Shown here in pieces: positions 60,580 through 64,000 of a stretch of 64,000 nucleotides of DNA (position 1 is the stretch's first letter; every line of letters starts with the position of its first letter). A program made the translations under genes and the position numbers. The stretch lies in the NCBI GenBank assembly GCA_050633545.1, contig JBOEGS010000008.1, positions 124,001 to 188,000 of the forward strand, read 5' to 3'. The notes under the pieces are model-generated. The model made no database searches, was not told the origin of the DNA, and worked only from the letters and a program-made list of their open reading frames with translations. This DNA comes from Litorivita sp050633545. Lineage in GTDB: Bacteria > Pseudomonadota > Alphaproteobacteria > Rhodobacterales > Rhodobacteraceae.

Positions 60580-60791
60580 CCGCGGCGCAGCGCGTTTTCG
60601 CGCCAACGGTCGGCGGCTTCGCTGGCGTGGCGCAGATTGGCGAATATCGCCACTTCCATCCGGCCCCTGCCACCCTTGCACCCCCATTCGCGCAGCACCG
60701 AGACCTCTTCAAACAGGTTGAACGCGATCTCGACGCGGTAGTAGCGCGCCGGACCTTTGGACGGTGTGTGATACATGAGGCAGCATGTCAT
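60561..60791 (-). CDS. Free-standing WGR-domain mini-protein
   Basis: 76 residues from the ATG at 60791 (a second ATG, MYHTPSK, is six codons later). 'RYYRVEIAFNLFEEVSVLREWGCKGGRGRMEV' and 'FANLRHASEAADRWRENALRRGY' match the WGR domain, with Gly-Cys instead of Gly-Arg after the Trp. WGR domains occur in PARP proteins and bind DNA ends. The longer frame to 60923 overlaps the response regulator gene and is not used. Standalone forms occur in Rhodobacterales; function unknown. Confidence 0.8.
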   Translation of the reverse strand: MTCCLMYHTPSKGPARYYRVEIAFNLFEEVSVLREWGCKGGRGRMEVAIFANLRHASEAADRWRENALRRGYDRAA

Positions 60792-60879
60792 GCCCCGAAT
60801 CGTAGCGCCGCGCGATTCGCGGATCAAGAGCGCACAGCGCGGCCTTCCGCAAGGTGAGCACCAAGAAGATCCACCCGCC

Positions 60880-61587
60880 TCAGCCCCAATCCACACCGCC
60901 CAAAAAGATATAGCCCGCGCCATAAATGGTTTTGATCAACTGCGGGTTCTTGGGGTCTTCGCGCAGCTTGGTGCGCAGCCGCGAGATGCGCACATCCATC
61001 GCCCGATCAAAGCTTTCGCCCGCTGCGCCGCCAAGGCTTTCTTGCATCATCACGCGGCTGATCAACCGTTTGGGCCGCTCTAAAAAGAGCCGCAAAACCT
61101 CACCCTCGGCATGGGAAAACGGCGTCTGCTCCCCCGCCGCATCGGTGAGCAGATAGCGGTCGAAGGAGGCGGTCCAACCGGAAAACTGCGCGACCTGCCC
61201 GCTTTGCTCGGCCGGTTTGCTGGCGCGCAGACGGGCGCGCACGCGGGCCACGACTTCGGCGGGATCGAAGGGTTTGGTGATATAGTCATCCGCCCCCAGT
61301 TCCAGCCCCGTCACGCGGTCCTGAACCTGTGCGCGGCCCGAAATGATGATGACGCTCGCCCCTTGCTCCAGCGCGAGCCGGTGTACAAGGCCCAGCCCGT
61401 CGCGGTCGGGCAGCGACAGATCGACAAGGCATAAATCGGGCACGGTGCGCTGAAGCGCCGCCTCGAATTCGGTCGCGCGGCCAAAGGCCATGGTGCGATA
61501 GCCCGCTTCTTCGAGCGCGGCGGTGAGCATGGCGCGGATCGCGGGTTCATCGTCCAAAATGGTGACGAGAGGGGCGGTTTTGGTCAT
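60880..61587 (-). CDS. OmpR-family response regulator
   Basis: 235 residues. The receiver has the acidic pair in 'ILDDEPAIRAML', phospho-acceptor Asp56 and Lys105 in 'ADDYITKPFDP'. The C-terminal winged helix is 'TPFSHAEGEVLRLFLERPKRLISRVMMQESLGG...FDRAMDVRISRLRTKLREDPKNPQLIKTIYGAGYIF'. It overlaps the upstream histidine kinase gene by 4 bp, so the pair is a two-component system with a phosphorelay. Confidence 0.95.
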   Translation of the reverse strand: MTKTAPLVTILDDEPAIRAMLTAALEEAGYRTMAFGRATEFEAALQRTVPDLCLVDLSLPDRDGLGLVHRLALEQGASVIIISGRAQVQDRVTGLELGADDYITKPFDPAEVVARVRARLRASKPAEQSGQVAQFSGWTASFDRYLLTDAAGEQTPFSHAEGEVLRLFLERPKRLISRVMMQESLGGAAGESFDRAMDVRISRLRTKLREDPKNPQLIKTIYGAGYIFLGGVDWG

Positions 61588-63566
61588 GGGGCCTCGCGGT
61601 CAAAACGGGATGCAGGCGCGGTGGGCGCGGTTTGGCGCAGGTCCAGAAAACCGGCAAGCTGCTCTGCGGAAAAGGGTTTTTGCAGCACCGGCACGCGGGC
61701 GATGGCGCGCTGGTGGTCGGGATGTTCGGGCGGCAGCGAGGTCATCAAGTAGCATGGCGGCGCTTGCGGCGGCAACTGGTCCAACAGATCGTTGCCTGTG
61801 GCCCCGCCCTCAAGGGTGATATCGGAAAGGACAAAGGCGATTTGCGGCACTTCGGCAGCGATGATGCGCGCCTCTTCGGCGCTGGCAGATTCGATCACCG
61901 CATGGCCCTGATCGACCAACATGGCGCGGATCGAACGGCGCAGATCGGGGCTGTCCTCGACCAAAAGCACCAGCCCCGGCGAGGTGGGCGCAGGCGCGGG
62001 CCGCAGCGGCAGGCGCAGCGTGACCTCGCCGCCCCCGTCGGTATTGGCCAAGGCCACCCGCCCGCCCGAGAGTTTGGCCGTGTCATACACCATGGCAAGG
62101 CCAAGCCCCGACCCCTCGCCGCCCTTGGTGGTGAAAAACGGATCAAAGGCGCGCTCCAAGGCTTCGGCTGAAAAACCGGTGCCATTGTCGCGCAGGGTGA
62201 AATCGACCCAAGTGTCGGTCACCGGCGCGGCGGTCAGAACGATGCGTCCCTGCGCGCGCCCCGGGCTGTGGCCGCGGCCGCGTCCGGCTTTGCGGATCGC
62301 ATCGCGCGCGTTGAGCACAAGGTTGATCAGGCAGTCCCGCACCATTCCCGGATCGAGCATCAGCCGCGGCGCGGGGATCAGATTGCTGATCTCCAGCGTC
62401 ACGTCATCGGGCAGGGTCGAGCGCGCCAAAGTGCCAAGATCGTCGAAAAACCCCGACATATCGGTCGCCACGGGATGCACCGCCCGCGCGCCGGTCATAT
62501 CGGCAATGGAATTCAAAAGCGCCCCGCCGCGCCGCGCCGCCGAAAGCGTCGCCTCGATCAATTCGCCCGCTTGCGGCGGCAATTGCATCCGCCCGAGCCG
62601 CGCCTGCATCCCCAAAATGATGGTCAGAAGGTTGGAGAAATCATGCGCCAGACCGCTGGTCATCTGCGCCGCCATCTCGCGGCGGCGGGTTTGCTGCAAG
62701 GCGTGCCGCGTTTGCGTCTCTTCGGTGATATCCATCGACAACAGATAGACGCCGCCGTCCTCGTGATCGGGGGTGAAGGCCACGCGCAAGCGGCGCGAGG
62801 ACATCACATCGGTGAATTCGAAAACCGACGCCTTGCCATGATGCGCGGCCTCCAGATGCGGGGAAATCGCCTCATAGGTGACCGCGCCGAGGGCCTGCGA
62901 GATATGCAGCCCGACAATATCGGTCGGCCGTCCGGGCATGACCACCCCGAGGCGGCGGTTGGTGTAGGTGTAGATGTCGTCGCGGTCCACATGGGCGATA
63001 TGCGCGGGCATCATTTCCGCCGTCAGCCGCGAGCGCGCCTCGGCCAAGGTGAGTTGCCGCTTGGCCTCTTCGAGGGCCTGCACTGTGCTCTCCAGTTGGC
63101 GGTTCGCGGCCGAGAGTTCTTCGGCGCGGGCGATCACCTCTTCGGAGAGCGCACCGGCGCGCGCGCGCAGCAAGGCCTCTTGGCGTTTGGTGCGGGTGAT
63201 GTCGGTATAGACGGTGACCCAACCGCCATCGGGCAAGGGGCTGCCCTCGATGGCCAAGGTGCGCCCGTTCGAGCGGGTGCGCTCGAAATAATGCGGCTCA
63301 AAGGCCTTTGCATCATCAATACGCACCTGCACGAAAGCCTCGACATCATCGACCTCGCCGTATTCGCCTTGCGTGACGAGATAGCGGATCGTCTCGCCGA
63401 AATCGGCGCCTGCGCGGCACAGATCGTCGGGCAGGTCGAACATTTCCTGAAACGGGCGATTGCATTGCACGAGGCGCAAATCGCGGTCGTAGATCGACAA
63501 AGCCTGTTGGATCAGGTTCAGGCCGGCCAAGGTCATGGCTTGGGTTCTGCTGGGGCTTGTCACCAT
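61584..63566 (-). CDS. Hybrid sensor histidine kinase with PAS domains and C-terminal receiver
   Basis: 660 residues from ATG 63566 (ATG 63536 is an alternative). The order is PAS (about 15-130, PAS-7 type), coiled coil (about 135-180), PAS (185-285), HisKA with His308 in 'GLAHDFSNLL', HATPase ('LVLNARDAI', 'DNGTGF', 'GGEGSGLGLAMVYD') and a receiver with Asp582 and Lys630. No membrane helix is visible, so it should sense a cytoplasmic signal. The type is common beside acyl-CoA synthetase or ABC transporter genes in this order, and such a gene starts just after it on the other strand. Confidence 0.93.
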   Translation of the reverse strand: MVTSPSRTQAMTLAGLNLIQQALSIYDRDLRLVQCNRPFQEMFDLPDDLCRAGADFGETIRYLVTQGEYGEVDDVEAFVQVRIDDAKAFEPHYFERTRSNGRTLAIEGSPLPDGGWVTVYTDITRTKRQEALLRARAGALSEEVIARAEELSAANRQLESTVQALEEAKRQLTLAEARSRLTAEMMPAHIAHVDRDDIYTYTNRRLGVVMPGRPTDIVGLHISQALGAVTYEAISPHLEAAHHGKASVFEFTDVMSSRRLRVAFTPDHEDGGVYLLSMDITEETQTRHALQQTRRREMAAQMTSGLAHDFSNLLTIILGMQARLGRMQLPPQAGELIEATLSAARRGGALLNSIADMTGARAVHPVATDMSGFFDDLGTLARSTLPDDVTLEISNLIPAPRLMLDPGMVRDCLINLVLNARDAIRKAGRGRGHSPGRAQGRIVLTAAPVTDTWVDFTLRDNGTGFSAEALERAFDPFFTTKGGEGSGLGLAMVYDTAKLSGGRVALANTDGGGEVTLRLPLRPAPAPTSPGLVLLVEDSPDLRRSIRAMLVDQGHAVIESASAEEARIIAAEVPQIAFVLSDITLEGGATGNDLLDQLPPQAPPCYLMTSLPPEHPDHQRAIARVPVLQKPFSAEQLAGFLDLRQTAPTAPASRFDREAP

Positions 63567-63815
63567 ATTTTATTCGTCTTTCTGCCCGCGTCCGGCCGGT
63601 TTGGCCGATGCGAAAAAGCGCGTTTCGCCCTTTATGGCTAACACCCTCAAGCGGCCTCGCAAAGAGCGCGCATCGGCTTGTCACAATTCGTTAGATTCGG
63701 GAAATGTTTACGAAAAAGTTGACGTAGAGTTTCAAACCCGCACCCTGAGGAGGGGAGAGAATCGCTTTTAAGGCGATCACCAGCCGGACCATACCGGCAT
63801 TTGGGAGGAGAAAAT
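63567..63815. other. Divergent intergenic region before the acyl-CoA synthetase gene (249 bp)
   Basis: It lies between the histidine kinase gene and the acyl-CoA synthetase gene and should carry both promoters. A small hairpin (ATCGC ... GCGAT, 63764-63778 or so) and the short CCGG ... CCGG repeat lie before the GGGAGGAG ribosome site. A TTGACG at 63719 is a -35 candidate without a clear partner. Confidence 0.45.
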
Positions 63816-64000
63816 TTGGCTCAGTCGCTCGAAGCGGCCGGTGGACTGACGTCCATACCGGCTTTGTTGCACCGTAACGCCACCGAGATCGGTGACAGGG
63901 ACGCATATCGCGAAAAAGAATTCGGTATCTGGCAAACTTGGACATGGGCCGAGACTGCCGAAGAGGTAGAGGCCTTGGCCCTCGGCTTGCTGAATTTGGG
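63816..64000 (+). CDS. AMP-binding long-chain acyl-CoA synthetase, N-terminal part
   Basis: The first 61 codons, starting at TTG 63816 with a GGGAGGAG ribosome site (63803-63810). The protein starts 'MAQSLEAAGGLTSIPALLHRNATEIGDRDAYREKEFGIWQTWTWAETAEEVEALALGL', the N-terminal pattern of the AMP-binding ligases found beside branched-chain amino acid-type ABC transporters in Rhodobacterales. The catalytic core is outside the window, so the assignment rests on the N-terminus alone. Confidence 0.72.
   Translation, partial: MAQSLEAAGGLTSIPALLHRNATEIGDRDAYREKEFGIWQTWTWAETAEEVEALALGLLNL

Noticed and set aside
1..64000. tRNA, rRNA, riboswitch or insertion sequence
   Set aside because: None was recognised in the intergenic regions; the only strong structures are terminators and short palindromes.

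Overview
The window is GC-rich, densely coded chromosomal DNA from an alphaproteobacterium of the order Rhodobacterales (Rhodobacter/Roseobacter type). Supporting evidence: a ChrR/RpoE singlet-oxygen sigma module next to a flavin oxidase-DUF1365-SDR operon, two proteins with VPLPA-CTERM sorting tails, an MbfA membrane ferritin, AccD-FolC gene order, and many ATGA-coupled gene pairs. I see no phage, IS element, integrase, CRISPR array, rRNA or tRNA; it reads as core chromosome with a few lineage-specific genes.

Layout. 1-8.3 kb: end of a glutathione-dependent formaldehyde dehydrogenase, a small secreted protein resembling the SecD P1 head, a NYN/LOTUS protein, a TetR gene divergent from mbfA across a clear palindromic operator, an AEC carrier, a nitroreductase, S-formylglutathione hydrolase (step two of formaldehyde oxidation), a UPF0178 protein, a HAD phosphatase and a membrane-anchored hydrolase. 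8.3-17.9 kb: an MFS carrier, a 34-residue Gly-rich protein gene with its own terminator, zapE, a LysM protein, a secreted rhodanese, folC, accD and two adjacent CPBP proteases. 18-27.4 kb: ilvD, a lipoprotein whose first codons overlap the apparent ilvD terminator, DUF6478, a LysR regulator, an OmpA-domain protein, a CMD peroxidase, a GNAT, a CinA-N protein and sfsA.

27.5-36.6 kb: map, an orphan TRAP solute-binding protein, rsmD, a ferredoxin-reductase-type flavoprotein, a Prx5 peroxiredoxin, VPLPA-CTERM protein 1, and the coupled set FemAB-like/phhB/MscS and RidA/GDPD. 36.7-46.7 kb: a type I secretion ATPase and adaptor, mlaA-mlaC, VPLPA-CTERM protein 2, a PBP1A and glnK-amtB. 46.8-52.9 kb: a LysR gene divergent from puuD (urate hydroxylase), mutL-rmuC and an ankyrin protein. 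53-58 kb: chrR-rpoE facing an operon of flavin oxidase, DUF1365, SDR and DUF3775. 58-64 kb: a saccharopine dehydrogenase-like protein, an M20 amidohydrolase with a perfect 16-bp palindrome upstream, a WGR mini-protein, a hybrid histidine kinase and response regulator, and the start of an acyl-CoA synthetase.

The most coherent regulatory unit is 53.0-58.1 kb. Two promoter-like elements of identical design (TGATCC, 18 bp, then TAGACA or TAACAA) point away from each other in a 469-bp intergenic region. They would place rpoE-chrR and the flavin oxidase operon under the same RpoE sigma factor, which fits an autoregulated singlet-oxygen response that alters membrane fatty acids. Start codons were chosen from ribosome-binding sites, operon overlaps and family lengths. 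All functional names come from reading the translations and recalling families; no database search was run.
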